A stretch of DNA of 64,000 nucleotides from Pantoea wallisii. GTDB taxonomy: Bacteria > Pseudomonadota > Gammaproteobacteria > Enterobacterales > Enterobacteriaceae. Shown here piece after piece: positions 44,522 to 55,573 of the stretch. A program made the position numbers and the translations under genes. The DNA lies in contig NZ_MLFS01000006.1 in NCBI RefSeq assembly GCF_002095485.1, forward strand, positions 60,294 to 124,293, read 5' to 3'. The notes below the pieces were generated by a model. The model did no database searches, was not told the origin of the DNA, and was given only the letters and a program-made list of their open reading frames with translations. Every line of letters starts with the position of its first letter. The first letter of the stretch is position 1.

Positions 44522-45469
44522 TCAGTTAATGTGTGCGCCTGAACCGCCCTCCTCCAGCGCACCATCCGGATCGGCGGGCAACACGATATAGACCCCTTCA
44601 AACACCGCGCCCAGTTCATCATTACCGAATAGCTCTACCTCCAGCTGCACGCGTGCTTTACGGCCGCGCGCCAGGCGATCGAGGTCACCGCTTAGCGAGC
44701 CGAGATCGGCGATGGCGCCCGGGCGGCCGGTGATGGGCTTGCTGTAACGGATGTGTGCATCGGCGAGAATAATGGTGCCGCCAAGATGGCGTTCGCGCAG
44801 CAGTAACCAGATCAGCCCCCAGCCGGTCAGCGTGGCGAGCGAGAACAGGCTGCCGGCAAACAGCGTGTGGTGCGGATTCTGGTTGCCCGTCTCCGGCATG
44901 GTCGTGACAAACTTCTGCCCGGTATATTGCAGAATACGCACGCCCATCTTTTCGCTCAGCGGGATGTGCGCATACCAGGCCTGTTGCAGCTGCCCGCACC
45001 AGTCGGCACGATGCAGAATATCGTCGAGCGTCACGACCGGTTTAATCATCAAAAAGTGGCGCACCGGCGTGCTTTGCGGCGCGGTGATCTCGCCCTGGTT
45101 AACGAAACCGAGTTTGGCAAAGAACTCGACCGCATCCTCACGGGCGCTACAGGTGACGCGCTTTGCGCCCTCCTGGCGGGCCACGGACTCCAGCGTCATC
45201 GCTACCAGCGTGCCCAACCCTTTGCCCTGCACCGAAGGGTGCACCGCGAGGAAACGGATTGCGGCTTCGTTTTCTGCATTGATGTACAGACGGCCCACCG
45301 CCACCGCTTTGCCGTGCTCATCCACGACCATCTGATGATGCGCCAGCGCATCCCAGGCATCACGCTCAGAACCCTGCGGCTGACGCAGTGGCTTTCGTAA
45401 CATTTCCCAGCGGAACTGGTAGTACATATCCAGCTCTTCCGCCGTTTGCGGCACGCGAAGATGATACAT
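44522..45469 (-). CDS. fabY: FabY/YiiD: GNAT domain fused to a hotdog thioesterase-like domain
   Basis: 315 aa (E. coli YiiD 329). Residues 1-150 form a GNAT acyltransferase ([20 protein letters not shown] is the acetyl-CoA pyrophosphate loop, [17 protein letters not shown] follows). Residues 165-305 form a hotdog domain ([20 protein letters not shown], the YiiD_C family). In E. coli it provides an alternative priming route for fatty-acid synthesis, reported as malonyl-ACP decarboxylation (MadA). The ATG at 45469 is used. It lies 59 bp after dtd, in a fabY-dtd-yihY cluster conserved with E. coli. Confidence 0.88.
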   Translation of the reverse strand: MYHLRVPQTAEELDMYYQFRWEMLRKPLRQPQGSERDAWDALAHHQMVVDEHGKAVAVGRLYINAENEAAIRFLAVHPSVQGKGLGTLVAMTLESVARQEGAKRVTCSAREDAVEFFAKLGFVNQGEITAPQSTPVRHFLMIKPVVTLDDILHRADWCGQLQQAWYAHIPLSEKMGVRILQYTGQKFVTTMPETGNQNPHHTLFAGSLFSLATLTGWGLIWLLLRERHLGGTIILADAHIRYSKPITGRPGAIADLGSLSGDLDRLARGRKARVQLEVELFGNDELGAVFEGVYIVLPADPDGALEEGGSGAHIN

Positions 45470-45528
45470 AAAGTGATTCTCTCGTTCGGAGCTTGCGTGG
45501 CTGATCCCTTGCCGCTCGGCTGAAAATC

Positions 45529-45966
45529 TCACACCTGCAACCAGAAGGTCACCGGACCATCGTTAACCAGCGAAACCTGCATATTCGCGGCGAAGCGACC
45601 ATTTGCTGTCGGGATACCCTGCGCGCGGCAGCGCTCGCTAAAGTACGTATAAAGACGTTCGGCTTCTGCCGGCTCTGCACCACCGGAGAAGGAGGGGCGC
45701 ATCCCTTTTTGCGTATCGGCCGCCAGAGTGAACTGCGACACCACCAGCACACTGCCGCCAGCCTGCTGCACATTAAGGTTCATTTTGTCATTTTCATCAG
45801 CGAAGATGCGATAACCCAGCACTTTGTCGCATAACCGCTGGGCTTTCTGCTCGTCATCGCCCTTTTCCACGCCCAGTAACACCAGCAAACCGGCATCAAT
45901 TTCGCCCACCGTAACGTTATCCACGCTGACGCTGGCGCGACTGACGCGCTGAATCAAAGCAATCAT
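45529..45966 (-). CDS. dtd: D-aminoacyl-tRNA deacylase
   Basis: Hydrolyses D-aminoacyl-tRNAs, and Gly-tRNA(Ala), as a proofreading step. 145 aa as in E. coli. Begins [20 protein letters not shown]. The two active-site motifs are [15 protein letters not shown] (SQxT) and [13 protein letters not shown] (the NxGPxT cross-subunit Gly-cisPro motif). The frame is open upstream inside yihY, but the ATG at 45966 overlaps the yihY stop as ATGA, the expected coupling. Confidence 0.97.
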   Translation of the reverse strand: MIALIQRVSRASVSVDNVTVGEIDAGLLVLLGVEKGDDEQKAQRLCDKVLGYRIFADENDKMNLNVQQAGGSVLVVSQFTLAADTQKGMRPSFSGGAEPAEAERLYTYFSERCRAQGIPTANGRFAANMQVSLVNDGPVTFWLQV

Positions 45967-46835
45967 GTTTCCTCTCGTTCTGTTTCGCGTTCCTGCTGTT
46001 TTAACTGGCGATAGTCGTTGAGCGTGACGGTGATCTCCGCACCTAACAACACAATACACCAGGTCCAGTAAACCCAGAGGAAGAGAATCGGGATTACCGC
46101 CAGTACGCCGTAAATTAACTGATACGAAGGGAACATCGTAACATAGAGCGCAAAGCCTTTTTTACCCAGCTCGAACAGCAACCCGGCGACCACGGCACCC
46201 GTCAGCGCATCGCGCCCCGGCACCCGTCGCGTCGGGACAATGCTGTACAGCAGCCAAAAAGCCAGCACAGAGAGGAGCAGCGGGAAGATGCGCAGCAGGT
46301 GATCGATCAGGCTGGTGACGCCGGTAACGTTCACCCAGCGCAGCGACAGCATATATGAGCTGATAGCCAGGCTGGCGCCGGCCAGCAGCGGGCCAAGCGT
46401 CAGGATCATCCAGTAGACGGCGAAGGAGTAGACCATCGGCCGCGACGTATTGCTACGCCAGATGGTGTTAAGCGCGCTGTCCACCGAGTGCATCAGCAGC
46501 AGCGCGGTGACAATCAGGCCAACCGCGCCGACAGCCGTCATTTTATTGACGTTAGCGACGAACTGATCGAGGTAACGCTGAATCACATCACCCGTGGCGG
46601 GCATAAAATTGGTAAAGATGAAGTTTTTCAGCTGCACGCTGATGTCGGAAAACACCGGGAATGCCGCGAACAGCGCAAAAACCACCGCCACCAGCGGCAC
46701 CAGCGCCAGCAATGAGACGTAGGCCAGATTACCGGCCTGCGTCGTCATGTTGTCTTCATCTATGCGGCGCCACAGCAGCTTGATCCACAGGAAAAACGCG
46801 TGCGCCGAGTGGCGCAGAGAGTTACGCAGCGCCAC
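45963..46835 (-). CDS. yihY: YihY/BrkB-family inner-membrane protein
   Basis: 290 aa, six or seven membrane helices, UPF0761. Family signatures: [40 protein letters not shown] and [20 protein letters not shown]. Once called RNase BN in error; the true function is unknown. Its start is immediately after the yihX stop and its stop overlaps dtd. Confidence 0.93.
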   Translation of the reverse strand: MALRNSLRHSAHAFFLWIKLLWRRIDEDNMTTQAGNLAYVSLLALVPLVAVVFALFAAFPVFSDISVQLKNFIFTNFMPATGDVIQRYLDQFVANVNKMTAVGAVGLIVTALLLMHSVDSALNTIWRSNTSRPMVYSFAVYWMILTLGPLLAGASLAISSYMLSLRWVNVTGVTSLIDHLLRIFPLLLSVLAFWLLYSIVPTRRVPGRDALTGAVVAGLLFELGKKGFALYVTMFPSYQLIYGVLAVIPILFLWVYWTWCIVLLGAEITVTLNDYRQLKQQERETEREET

Positions 46836-47432
46836 TTAGCGACGGCTCGCAAACCAGTCTGGTACGGTTTTGTTATCCACCACCAGCACGCTTTCGATGC
46901 CCAGCGCACGCGCGGCATCAACATTGGCCTGATTGTCATCAAAGAACACTGCCTGGTCAGCCGTGAACCCCTCATGCTCCAGCACGTACTGCCAAATGCG
47001 TGCTTCCGGCTTGCGCATGCCGATATCCTGCGACATGTAGACGTGATCGGCGGCCTGCTGCACCTCCGGGTACTGGGTTGGCCAGAACTCAAAATGCAGC
47101 TGGTTGGTATTGGACAGGATGACCACGCGCTCGCCGCTGGCACGCAGCTGATTCATGATTGCCAGCGTTTCCGGACGCACACCCACGAACACCGCCTGCC
47201 AGCCCGCGGTAAACTGCGGGTAACTCAGCGCGATATCCAGCTGGTCACAGATACGCGCGGCAAATTCCGGGTCACTGATTTCGCCCCGCTCGTGCTTTTC
47301 AAACGCATCATCCATCTGAAAACGACTTTGCAGCGTCGCCAACGGCACCCGACCCAGATCGCTCCAGACGCCGAGTACCCGATTAAAATCGATATCAACA
47401 ATCACGTTGCCTAAATCAAAGATGTACAGCAT
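46836..47432 (-). CDS. yihX: HAD-family alpha-D-glucose-1-phosphate phosphatase YihX
   Basis: 198 aa (E. coli 199). HAD motif I FDLGNVIVDID at residues 4-14, motif II VVILSNTNQ near residue 107, and motif IV VFFDDNQANVDAARALG near residue 168. E. coli YihX releases glucose from alpha-glucose-1-phosphate. It directly abuts yihY (no gap), so yihX-yihY-dtd-fabY is one transcription unit. Confidence 0.93.
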   Translation of the reverse strand: MLYIFDLGNVIVDIDFNRVLGVWSDLGRVPLATLQSRFQMDDAFEKHERGEISDPEFAARICDQLDIALSYPQFTAGWQAVFVGVRPETLAIMNQLRASGERVVILSNTNQLHFEFWPTQYPEVQQAADHVYMSQDIGMRKPEARIWQYVLEHEGFTADQAVFFDDNQANVDAARALGIESVLVVDNKTVPDWFASRR

Positions 47433-47570
47433 GACACCTCTCCTCTACGTTCCCTGGATCATTCACTCTAGCGGCAAAAGCGAAACCTGAACAGGGAGGG
47501 AGCGGGGAAATCAGCATTCCGGAAGCGGCGCCTGATTTCGCTGATGCCGTGTTGCAGCGGCGTGCAGGCA

Positions 47571-47594
47571 AAAAAAAGCCCCGCGGTGCGGGGC
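47571..47594 (-). terminator. Intrinsic terminator of typA
   Basis: On the minus strand: stem GCCCCGC-ACC-GCGGGGC, followed by seven T. It lies about 20 nt after the typA stop. Confidence 0.92.
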
Positions 47595-47615
47595 TTCATT
47601 ATCAGACTGCTTCGC

Positions 47616-49435
47616 TTACTCTTTGCTGCCGCGAGACGCGCGCTTACGGTCGTTCTCGGTCAGGTGACGTTTACGAATACGTACTGACTGCGGGGTAACT
47701 TCTACCAGTTCGTCGTCATCGATGAACTCGATAGCCTGCTCCAGCGTCATCTTCTGTGGTGGAACCAGAGTGGTCGCTTCGTCAGTTCCTGACGCACGCA
47801 TGTTAGTCAGTTTCTTACCGGTCAGGCAGTTAACGGTCAGGTCGTTAGAGCGGCTGTGAATACCGATGATCTGGCCTCATAGACTTCCGCACCGTGGCCC
47901 AGGAACAGCTTGCCGCGATCCTGCAGACCGAACAGGGCAAACGCAACCGCTTTACCCTGGCCGTTAGAGATCAGCACGCCGTTCTGGCGCTGGCCCACTT
48001 CGCCCGGACGAACGTCGTCGTAGTGGCTGAAGGTGGAGTACAGCAGACCGGTACCGGAGGTCATGGTCATGAATTCGTTACGGAAGCCAATCAGGCCACG
48101 GCTTGGAATCACGTAGTCGAGACGTACGCGGCCTTTGCCATCCGGATCCATGTTTTTCAGGTCGCCTTTACGCTCACCCATCGCCTGCATCACAGAACCC
48201 TGGTGGGTCTCTTCGATGTCGAGGGTCACGTTTTCGAATGGCTCTTGTTTACGGCCTTCGAACTCGCGGAAGATTACTTTCGGACGGGATACCGCCAGTT
48301 CGAAACCTTCACGACGCATGTTCTCGATCAGAACAGACAAGTGCAGCTCACCACGACCAGACACACGGAATGCATCTGAATCTTCGGTTTCTTCAACGCG
48401 CAGTGCCACGTTGTGCACCAGCTCTTTATTCAGACGCTCCAGGATCTGGCGCGACGTCACGAACTTACCTTCTTTACCGCAGAAAGGTGAGGTGTTGACG
48501 TTGAAGAACATGGTGACGGTTGGTTCATCGACGCTCAGGGCTGGCAGAGCTTCAACCTTCTGCGTGTCGCAGATGGTGTCAGAGATGTTCAGCTCGCCCA
48601 GGCCAGTGACTGCGATGATATCGCCAGCTTCTGCCAGGTCGCTGTCGATACGCTCCAGCCCCAGGTGAGTCAGCACTTTACCGACTTTAGCGTTGCGGGT
48701 TTTACCTTCGCTATCAATGATAGTGACCTGCTGGTTCGGCTTGATTTTACCGCGCTTGATGCGGCCAATGCCGATAACGCCCAGATAGTTGTTGTAGTCC
48801 AGCTGCGAGATCTGCATCTGCAGTGGCGCTTCAACTTCTACCTGTGGTGGGGAAACGTGGTCAACAATCGCCTGATACAGCGGGGTCATGTCGTCTGCCA
48901 TGTCAGCGTGATCCAGGCCAGCAATACCATTCAGCGCTGACGCATAAATGATAGGGAAGTCCAGCTGCTCGTCGGTGGCGTCGAGGTTAACGAACAGGTC
49001 AAAGACCTGATCCACAACCCAGTCAGGACGCGCGCCCGGGCGGTCAATTTTATTGATAACTACAATCGGCTTCAAACCATGAGCAAAGGCTTTCTTGGTT
49101 ACGAAGCGGGTTTGCGGCATAGGGCCATCCATCGCGTCTACAACCAGCAGCACCGAATCCACCATGGACATGACGCGCTCAACTTCACCACCGAAGTCGG
49201 CGTGTCCTGGGGTATCAACGATGTTGATACGGTAGTCATTCCATTTGATGGCGGTGTTTTTCGCGAGGATGGTAATCCCACGCTCTTTCTCCAAATCGTT
49301 GGAGTCCATCACGCGCTCAGTCGCTTCGGTACGGGCATCAAAAGTACCGGACTGTTGCAGCAGTTTATCAACCAGGGTGGTTTTTCCATGGTCAACGTGC
49401 GCGATGATGGCGATGTTACGCAAATTTTCGATCAC
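47616..49435 (-). CDS. typA: Ribosome-associated GTPase TypA/BipA, frame broken by one base near 47876
   Basis: Translational GTPase of the EF-G class acting on 50S assembly and stress responses. G motifs: [51 protein letters not shown]. The EF-G-like domains III/V and the BipA C-terminal domain follow. At HGAEVYE the frame shifts: TATGAGGCCAG should be TATGAGGGCCAG. Adding the G continues through [17 protein letters not shown] and [20 protein letters not shown] to the stop at 47616, giving 606 aa (E. coli 607). As written, the protein would end at 47837 and lose the C-terminal domain needed for ribosome binding. A homopolymer read error is the likely cause. Confidence 0.93.
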
Positions 49436-49543
49436 AGCTTTGCCTCAGGCATTATAGAAATAACGCGGTATTGTACACGGATTAAGCGAAAGACTGAACA
49501 TGATCACAGTTTTCGCTGCAAGATTCTCGTGGTGCTTATTTTT

Positions 49544-49634
49544 AGCACCACTAACGGTGCATTTACCTGCACAGTGATGAGGTTTTGCACCATTTCAGTG
49601 CCAGAGCGAAGCCATAAAGCACTATTTTGGTGCA
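49544..49634. promoter_or_regulatory. NtrC enhancer sites upstream of glnA
   Basis: Two strong 17-bp sites of the TGCAC-n7-GTGCA type: TGCACCATTTCAGTGCC (49586-49602) and AGCACTATTTTGGTGCA (49618-49634). They are centred about 142 and 110 bp before the expected sigma-54 start, the same positions as in E. coli. A third, with 8 bases between half-sites (GCACCACTAACGGTGC, 49545-49560), is weaker. Confidence 0.88.
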
Positions 49635-49708
49635 GTGCATCTATCCTGGTGCAGTCACCGTCTCACGAAAGGGCGCATCACAGCGCCATTTTCACCATTG
49701 TAATAAAG

Positions 49709-49725
49709 TTGGCACAGAATTCGCT
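49709..49725 (+). promoter_or_regulatory. Sigma-54 promoter glnAp2
   Basis: TTGGCACAGAATTCGCT: the -24 GG and -12 GC elements with correct spacing, one base different from E. coli glnAp2. Transcription would begin near 49736, about 127 nt before the glnA ATG. Confidence 0.93.
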
Positions 49726-49862
49726 TTATATCTTTCAAGCGAAAACGACAGTTGCACAACGGTTGAAGAGCTTGCCGGGATCTCGCACCGAAGTGGAATA
49801 ACACTTCAGGCAACGAAGTTCTCTCACCACGACGACAATGACCATTTCCAGGAGAGTTGAGT

Positions 49863-51272
49863 ATGTCCGCTGAACACGTTCTCTCGATGATGAACGAGCA
49901 TGAAGTTAAGTTTGTTGACCTGCGTTTTACCGATACCAAAGGTAAAGAACAGCACGTTACTATCCCTGCTCACCAGGTTAACGCTGACTTCTTCGAAGAA
50001 GGCAAAATGTTCGATGGCTCCTCCATCGGTGGCTGGAAAGGCATTAACGAATCAGACATGGTGCTGATGCCAGACGCGACCACTGCGGTTATGGATCCGT
50101 TCTTCGAAGATCCTACGCTGATCATCCGTTGTGACATCCTGGAGCCAGGCACACTGCAGGGCTACGACCGCGACCCGCGCTCTATTGCTAAGCGTGCAGA
50201 AGAGTTCCTGCGCTCTTCCGGCATCGCGGATACCGTGCTGTTCGGACCTGAGCCAGAGTTCTTCCTGTTCGACGACATCCGTTTCGGCTCTTCTACTTCC
50301 GGCTCACACGTGGCTATCGACGATATCGAAGCGTGCTGGAACACCGGTAAAGAGTACGAAGGCGGCAACAAAGGTCACCGTCCTGGCCTGAAAGGCGGCT
50401 ACTTCCCGGTTCCACCGGTCGATTCCGCTCAGGATATCCGTTCTGCCATGTGTCTGACCATGGAGCAGATGGGCCTGGTGGTTGAAGCGCATCACCACGA
50501 AGTGGCAACAGCGGGTCAGAACGAAGTGGCAACCCGCTTCAACACCATGACCAAAAAAGCGGACGAAATTCAGATCTACAAATATGTGGTGCACAACGTT
50601 GCGCACGCATATGGCAAAACCGCAACCTTCATGCCTAAGCCAATGTTTGGCGATAACGGCTCTGGTATGCACTGCCACATGTCTCTGTCAAAAGGCGGCG
50701 TGAACCTGTTCTCTGGCGATAAGTACGGCGGCCTGTCTGAAACAGCCCTGTTCTACATTGGCGGTGTGATCAAACACGCTAAAGCCATCAACGCCCTGGC
50801 GAACCCAACCACCAACTCTTACAAGCGTCTGGTCCCTGGCTACGAAGCGCCGGTTATGCTGGCTTACTCTGCGCGTAACCGCTCTGCATCAATCCGTATC
50901 CCGGTTGTTGCCAGCCCGAAAGCACGTCGTATCGAAGCGCGCTTCCCGGACCCGGCTGCGAACCCATACCTGGCGTTCACCGCGCTGCTGATGGCAGGTC
51001 TTGATGGCATCATCAACAAGATCCACCCTGGCGATGCGATGGACAAAAACCTGTATGACCTGCCGCCGGAAGAAGAGGCAGAGATTCCAAAAGTTGCAGG
51101 CTCTCTGGAAGAAGCACTGAACGCGCTGAACGAAGACCGCGAGTTCCTGACCCGTGGTGGCGTATTCACTGACGACGCGATCGATGCTTATATCGAACTG
51201 CGTAAACCAGACGTTGACCGCGTACGCATGACGCCGCACCCGGTTGAGTTTGAGCTGTACTACAGCGTTTAA
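49863..51272 (+). CDS. glnA: Glutamine synthetase, type I
   Basis: Glutamate + NH3 + ATP to glutamine; the central step of ammonia assimilation. 469 aa, as in E. coli; the dodecamer is regulated by adenylylation. Visible: [31 protein letters not shown] (metal site), [33 protein letters not shown], the ATP-site [20 protein letters not shown], and the adenylylated Tyr in [14 protein letters not shown]. An AGGAGA ribosome site lies upstream. First gene of glnALG, driven by glnAp2; terminator at 51350. Confidence 0.99.
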   Translation: MSAEHVLSMMNEHEVKFVDLRFTDTKGKEQHVTIPAHQVNADFFEEGKMFDGSSIGGWKGINESDMVLMPDATTAVMDPFFEDPTLIIRCDILEPGTLQGYDRDPRSIAKRAEEFLRSSGIADTVLFGPEPEFFLFDDIRFGSSTSGSHVAIDDIEACWNTGKEYEGGNKGHRPGLKGGYFPVPPVDSAQDIRSAMCLTMEQMGLVVEAHHHEVATAGQNEVATRFNTMTKKADEIQIYKYVVHNVAHAYGKTATFMPKPMFGDNGSGMHCHMSLSKGGVNLFSGDKYGGLSETALFYIGGVIKHAKAINALANPTTNSYKRLVPGYEAPVMLAYSARNRSASIRIPVVASPKARRIEARFPDPAANPYLAFTALLMAGLDGIINKIHPGDAMDKNLYDLPPEEEAEIPKVAGSLEEALNALNEDREFLTRGGVFTDDAIDAYIELRKPDVDRVRMTPHPVEFELYYSV

Positions 51273-51349
51273 GATTTAATCTGGCGCCTGGCGGCCGCAT
51301 ATTGCTGGCTTTCAGGACGCCAAAGATTTTTTGTTGCCGTGGAAACTTT

Positions 51350-51374
51350 AGCCCATCTCCGGATGGGCTTTTTT
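51350..51374 (+). terminator. Intrinsic terminator between glnA and glnL
   Basis: AGCCCATC-TCCG-GATGGGCT followed by TTTTT. It lowers, but does not abolish, read-through from glnA into glnLG, as known for E. coli. Confidence 0.9.
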
Positions 51375-51420
51375 CACCGCGAAATCATCGTTCGACGCAT
51401 AGTTTTCCGTCCCAAAAAGC

Positions 51421-51442
51421 TATAATGCACTGATTTGGTGCA
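51421..51442 (+). promoter_or_regulatory. glnL promoter -10 overlapped by an NtrC operator
   Basis: TATAAT at 51421-51426, directly joined to a near-perfect NtrC dyad TGCACTGATTTGGTGCA (51426-51442). Binding of NtrC here would repress glnLG from its own promoter, matching E. coli glnLp. The -35 is weak. Confidence 0.85.
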
Positions 51443-51454
51443 GAGGAACGCTGT

Positions 51455-52504
51455 ATGGCAACTGGCACGCTGCCCGACGCGGGGCAGATACTCAACTCCC
51501 TGATCAACAGTATTTTGCTGGTCGATAACGATCTGGTTATCCATTACGCCAACCCGGCGGCTCAGCAACTGCTGGCGCAGAGCTCACGTAAATTATTTGG
51601 CACGCCATTACCGGAGCTGACCGGATACTTTTCGCTGAATATTGAAGTGATGAGCGAGAATCTTGAAGCTGGCCAGGGCTTTACCGATAGCGAAGTGACA
51701 TTAGTGGTGGATGGCCGTGCGCACATCATGGCGCTGACCGCTCAGCGTTTACCCGATGGTTTTATTCTGCTGGAAATGGCGCCGATGGATAATCAGCGTC
51801 GCCTGAGCCAGGAGCAGATTCAGCACGCTCAGCAGGTCGCCGCACGCGATTTAGTACGCGGTCTGGCTCACGAGATTAAAAATCCATTGGGTGGATTACG
51901 CGGTGCGGCGCAGCTGTTATCGCGCGCCCTGCCCGATCCCTCGCTGAACGAATACACCAAAGTGATTATCGAGCAGGCGGACCGGCTGCGTAATCTGGTG
52001 GATCGCCTGCTTGGCCCGCAACAGCCCGGCTTACACGTTACGCAAAGTATTCACCAGGTAGCAGAGCGCGTAGTGAATCTGGTCTCAATGGAGCTGCCGG
52101 ACAATGTTTCGCTGGTGCGTGATTACGACCCAAGCCTGCCGGAGCTGCCGCACGACCCTGACCAGATTGAGCAGGTGCTGCTCAACGTCGTGCGCAACGC
52201 GCTGCAGGCGCTGGGTGACGAAGGCGGCACGATTGTGATTCGTACCCGTACGGCGTTTCAGCTCACGCTGCACGGTACGCGTTATCGCTTAGTGGCGCGT
52301 ATTGATATTGAAGATGACGGCCCCGGTATTCCGGCACAGCTGCAGGACACGCTGTTCTATCCGATGGTGAGCGGACGCGAAGGCGGTACCGGTTTAGGTC
52401 TCTCCATCGCCCGCAGCCTGATCGATCAGCATTCAGGAAAAATTGAATTTAACAGTTGGCCAGGCCACACCGAATTTTCGGTTTACCTGCCTATTCGCCA
52501 GTGA
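51455..52504 (+). CDS. glnL: Nitrogen sensor histidine kinase NtrB
   Basis: Cytosolic kinase/phosphatase for NtrC, controlled by PII (GlnB). 349 aa as in E. coli. PAS domain (residues 10-110, [20 protein letters not shown]); phospho-acceptor His near residue 139 in [20 protein letters not shown]; ATPase motifs N (VVRNALQAL), G1 (IEDDGPGIP) and G2 ([16 protein letters not shown]). The RBS is AGAGGAA. glnG follows after 7 bp. Confidence 0.98.
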   Translation: MATGTLPDAGQILNSLINSILLVDNDLVIHYANPAAQQLLAQSSRKLFGTPLPELTGYFSLNIEVMSENLEAGQGFTDSEVTLVVDGRAHIMALTAQRLPDGFILLEMAPMDNQRRLSQEQIQHAQQVAARDLVRGLAHEIKNPLGGLRGAAQLLSRALPDPSLNEYTKVIIEQADRLRNLVDRLLGPQQPGLHVTQSIHQVAERVVNLVSMELPDNVSLVRDYDPSLPELPHDPDQIEQVLLNVVRNALQALGDEGGTIVIRTRTAFQLTLHGTRYRLVARIDIEDDGPGIPAQLQDTLFYPMVSGREGGTGLGLSIARSLIDQHSGKIEFNSWPGHTEFSVYLPIRQ

Positions 52505-52511
52505 GGTTTCT

Positions 52512-53921
52512 ATGCAACGAGGGATAGTCTGGATCGTCGATGACGATAGCTCAATCCGCTGGGTGCTTGAACGCGCGCTCACTGGAGCCGGTTTGAGCTG
52601 CGCCACCTTTGACAGCGGCAACGAGGTGCTGGATGCCCTCGCGACCAAGACGCCAGACGTACTATTGTCCGATATCCGCATGCCGGGTATGGATGGGCTG
52701 GCGCTACTGAAACAGATTAAACAGCGCCATCCTATGTTGCCGGTGATCATCATGACCGCGCACTCGGATCTGGATGCCGCCGTCAGCGCTTATCAACAGG
52801 GTGCTTTTGATTACCTGCCAAAGCCGTTTGATATTGATGAAGCGGTGGCGCTGGTAGAGCGTGCGATCAGCCACTATCAGGAGCAGCAGCAGCCGCGCAA
52901 TCAGCCGGTAAGCGGCCCGACCACTGACATTATCGGCGAAGCGCCGGCGATGCAGGATGTGTTTCGCATCATCGGCCGTCTCTCGCGTTCATCCATTAGC
53001 GTATTGATTAACGGCGAATCCGGCACCGGTAAAGAGCTGGTGGCGCATGCGCTGCATCGGCATAGTCCGCGTGCCAAATCGCCGTTTATTGCGCTGAATA
53101 TGGCGGCCATCCCGAAGGATTTAATCGAGTCCGAGCTGTTTGGCCACGAAAAGGGCGCGTTTACCGGCGCCAATCAGATTCGTCAGGGGCGTTTTGAGCA
53201 GGCCGATGGTGGCACGCTGTTCCTGGATGAGATTGGTGATATGCCGCTGGATGTGCAAACGCGCCTGCTGCGTGTACTGGCCGATGGGCAATTTTATCGC
53301 GTTGGCGGCTATGCGCCGGTGAAGGTGGACGTGCGTATCATTGCCGCCACGCACCAGAACCTTGAACTGCGCGTGCAGGAGGGCAAGTTCCGCGAGGATC
53401 TGTTCCATCGCCTGAACGTGATTCGTGTGCACTTGCCGCCGCTGCGCGAACGCCGTGAAGATATCCCGCGCCTGGCGCGCTATTTTCTGCAGGTTGCCGC
53501 ACGCGAACTGGGTGTTGAAGCCAAGATTCTGCATCCGGAGACCGAAACAGCACTGACGCGCCTGCACTGGTCCGGTAACGTGCGCCAGCTGGAGAACACC
53601 TGCCGCTGGCTGACGGTAATGGCCGCTGGTCAGGAGGTGCTGATTCAGGATCTGCCGCCCGAGCTGTTTGAATCCAGCACGCCGGATAGTCCGGTGCAAT
53701 CGCTGCCGGATAGCTGGGCTACGCTGCTGGCACAGTGGGCGGACCGCGCGCTGCGTTCCGGTCATCAAAACCTGCTCTCTGAAGCACAGCCGGAGATGGA
53801 GCGCACCTTACTCACCACCGCGCTGCGTCACACTCAGGGCCACAAACAGGAAGCCGCACGCTTGCTGGGATGGGGACGCAATACGTTAACGCGTAAGCTG
53901 AAAGAGCTGGGAATGGAGTAG
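52512..53921 (+). CDS. glnG: Nitrogen response regulator NtrC (sigma-54 activator)
   Basis: 469 aa as in E. coli. Receiver domain with phospho-Asp in [18 protein letters not shown]; central AAA+ domain with Walker [17 protein letters not shown], the sigma-54-contacting [11 protein letters not shown] and Walker [14 protein letters not shown]-terminal Fis-type [23 protein letters not shown]. It activates glnAp2 through the enhancer sites listed above. The ATG at 52512 is used; a 23-codon upstream extension lies inside glnL. Confidence 0.99.
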   Translation: MQRGIVWIVDDDSSIRWVLERALTGAGLSCATFDSGNEVLDALATKTPDVLLSDIRMPGMDGLALLKQIKQRHPMLPVIIMTAHSDLDAAVSAYQQGAFDYLPKPFDIDEAVALVERAISHYQEQQQPRNQPVSGPTTDIIGEAPAMQDVFRIIGRLSRSSISVLINGESGTGKELVAHALHRHSPRAKSPFIALNMAAIPKDLIESELFGHEKGAFTGANQIRQGRFEQADGGTLFLDEIGDMPLDVQTRLLRVLADGQFYRVGGYAPVKVDVRIIAATHQNLELRVQEGKFREDLFHRLNVIRVHLPPLRERREDIPRLARYFLQVAARELGVEAKILHPETETALTRLHWSGNVRQLENTCRWLTVMAAGQEVLIQDLPPELFESSTPDSPVQSLPDSWATLLAQWADRALRSGHQNLLSEAQPEMERTLLTTALRHTQGHKQEAARLLGWGRNTLTRKLKELGME

Positions 53922-53940
53922 CGTGACGTACGCTAACCGG

Positions 53941-53965
53941 AAAGGGAGCCTCGGCTCCCTTTTTT
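53941..53965. terminator. Bidirectional terminator between glnG and hemN
   Basis: Ten-pair stem AAAGGGAGCC-TC-GGCTCCCTTT with a T-run on the plus side and an A-run on the other, between convergent genes. Confidence 0.9.
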
Positions 53966-53966
53966 A

Positions 53967-55340
53967 TCAGATAACGCGGGAAAACTGCTGCATGCGCGCT
54001 TTCTGGCGCAGATAGCGATCGAAGCACATGCAGATATTGCGAATCAGCAGGCGGCCAATGCCGGTAACGTGCAGGCTGCGTCCGCGCTGTTCCAGCAATC
54101 CATCGGCGATCAGAGGTGCGAGCAGCGCCAGATCTTCCGCAAAATAGCGTTCAAAGGTTACCGGCCACTGCGCTTCAATGGCAGCAAAATCCAGCGTGAA
54201 GTTGCAGATCAGCGCCTTAATCACATCACGGCGCAGGCAATCATCCTCACTTAAGGTTAAGCCGCGCCACAGCGCGTTGCCCTGCTGTTCCACGCTGGCG
54301 TAATAATCGTTTAACACTTTCTGATTCTGCGCACAGCTGTCGCCCAGCATGCTGATGGCAGAGACGCCAAGCCCAAGCAGTTCGGTATCGCCCTGCGTGG
54401 TGTAGCCCTGGAAATTACGGTGCAGTTTGCCTGCGCGCTGCGCCACGGCCAGCTCATCGTCCGGCTTGGCGAAGTGGTCCATACCAATAAACTGATAGCC
54501 CGCGCCGGTTAGCGTGGCGATGGTTTGCTGCAGGATCTCCAGCTTCTGTGCGGCACCAGGCAACTCATCGTCTTTGATTTTGCGCTGCGCTGCGAACAGC
54601 GTCGGCATGTGGGCATAGTTGAAGACGCTGAGACGATCGGGATTGAGAGCAATCACACGCTGGAGAGTGAAAGCGAAGCTTTCCGGCGTCTGCAGCGGCA
54701 GGCCGTAAATCAGGTCCAGACTCACCGAGCCGAAGCCCTGAGCCCGTGCCCGCTCCACCAGCGCAAAGATGGTCGCTTCATCCTGTACGCGATTGACGCG
54801 AGCCTGCACCGCTTTGTTGAAGTCCTGCACGCCCATACTCAGACGGTTAAACCCTTCAGCACGCAGATGATCGATCATCTCCAGCGCAATTTCACGCGGA
54901 TCGACTTCGATCGACATCTCCACATCGGCAGCAAGATCAAAATGCTGGCGCAGCAGGGCCACCAGTCGGCTGACCTGCTGCGGGTTCAGGAATGTGGGCG
55001 TGCCGCCGCCCCAGTGCAGCTGCGTTACCCGGCGGCCAGCGAACTGCGGCGCACGCTGGCAAATCTCCTGCTCAAGCACATCCAGGTAGCGATCGGCCTT
55101 ATGCAGCTGGCGGGTAACAATTTTATTGCAGCCGCAGAAATAGCAGAGACGATGGCAGAACGGAATGTGCACATACAGCGAAAGCGGACGTTCGGGGTAG
55201 CGTTCAGCGGCACGCCGGAAATCATCGGTGCCGAAACTTTCACTGAACTCCAGCGCGGTAGGATAAGAGGTGTAGCGCGGACCGGCGTAGTTATACTTTT
55301 CGATGATCCGCTGGTCCCACTCAATCTGCTGCGATGACAT
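53967..55340 (-). CDS. hemN: Oxygen-independent coproporphyrinogen III oxidase
   Basis: Radical-SAM enzyme converting coproporphyrinogen III to protoporphyrinogen IX without oxygen. 457 aa, as E. coli. [4Fe-4S] ligands are in HIPFCHRLCYFCGCNKIVTR, with QLHWGGGTPTFLNPQQVSRL, GVQDFNKAVQARVNR and DLIYGLPLQTPESFAFTL. The ATG at 55340 has a perfect AAGGAG, which also forms the end of the small gene just upstream (stop at 55343). Convergent with glnG. Confidence 0.98.
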   Translation of the reverse strand: MSSQQIEWDQRIIEKYNYAGPRYTSYPTALEFSESFGTDDFRRAAERYPERPLSLYVHIPFCHRLCYFCGCNKIVTRQLHKADRYLDVLEQEICQRAPQFAGRRVTQLHWGGGTPTFLNPQQVSRLVALLRQHFDLAADVEMSIEVDPREIALEMIDHLRAEGFNRLSMGVQDFNKAVQARVNRVQDEATIFALVERARAQGFGSVSLDLIYGLPLQTPESFAFTLQRVIALNPDRLSVFNYAHMPTLFAAQRKIKDDELPGAAQKLEILQQTIATLTGAGYQFIGMDHFAKPDDELAVAQRAGKLHRNFQGYTTQGDTELLGLGVSAISMLGDSCAQNQKVLNDYYASVEQQGNALWRGLTLSEDDCLRRDVIKALICNFTLDFAAIEAQWPVTFERYFAEDLALLAPLIADGLLEQRGRSLHVTGIGRLLIRNICMCFDRYLRQKARMQQFSRVI

Positions 55341-55342
55341 GC

Positions 55343-55516
55343 TCACTCCTTACGGTGACGTCTGAGGACGGGTCGCGCGGTAGAAGAGTGGACGAAGCGC
55401 AGGGCAGAGCGCCGACGTAAACGCGACTTCAGACGCGACAGGCGGCGTAGTTTAAACAATAACCAGAGGAGATAACATGTCAGTAGCAGCGCTAAAATTG
55501 ATCCAGGCCAAAGCAT
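55343..55516 (-). CDS. Small membrane protein upstream of hemN
   Basis: 57 aa, MLWPGSILALLLTCYLLWLL at the start: one transmembrane helix (about residues 5-21), then a strongly basic cytoplasmic tail rich in Arg (LRRLSRLKSRLRRRSALRF). The stop TGA overlaps the hemN ribosome site (AAGGAGTGAGCATG), an arrangement that implies translational coupling. The ribosome site is modest (AGG). I do not recognise a family, and it does not resemble E. coli YshB. It could be real, or a leader frame that sets hemN translation. Confidence 0.55.
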   Translation of the reverse strand: MLWPGSILALLLTCYLLWLLFKLRRLSRLKSRLRRRSALRFVHSSTARPVLRRHRKE

Positions 55517-55573
55517 AGGTGAATACCTGTTTAGCGCGGCATGCGTTAACCCGCATGCCGATCAAAATGTGCC

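Noticed and set aside
49477..49862. Plus-strand open frames between typA and glnA
   Set aside because: They cover the glnA enhancer and promoter; no ribosome site and no family features.
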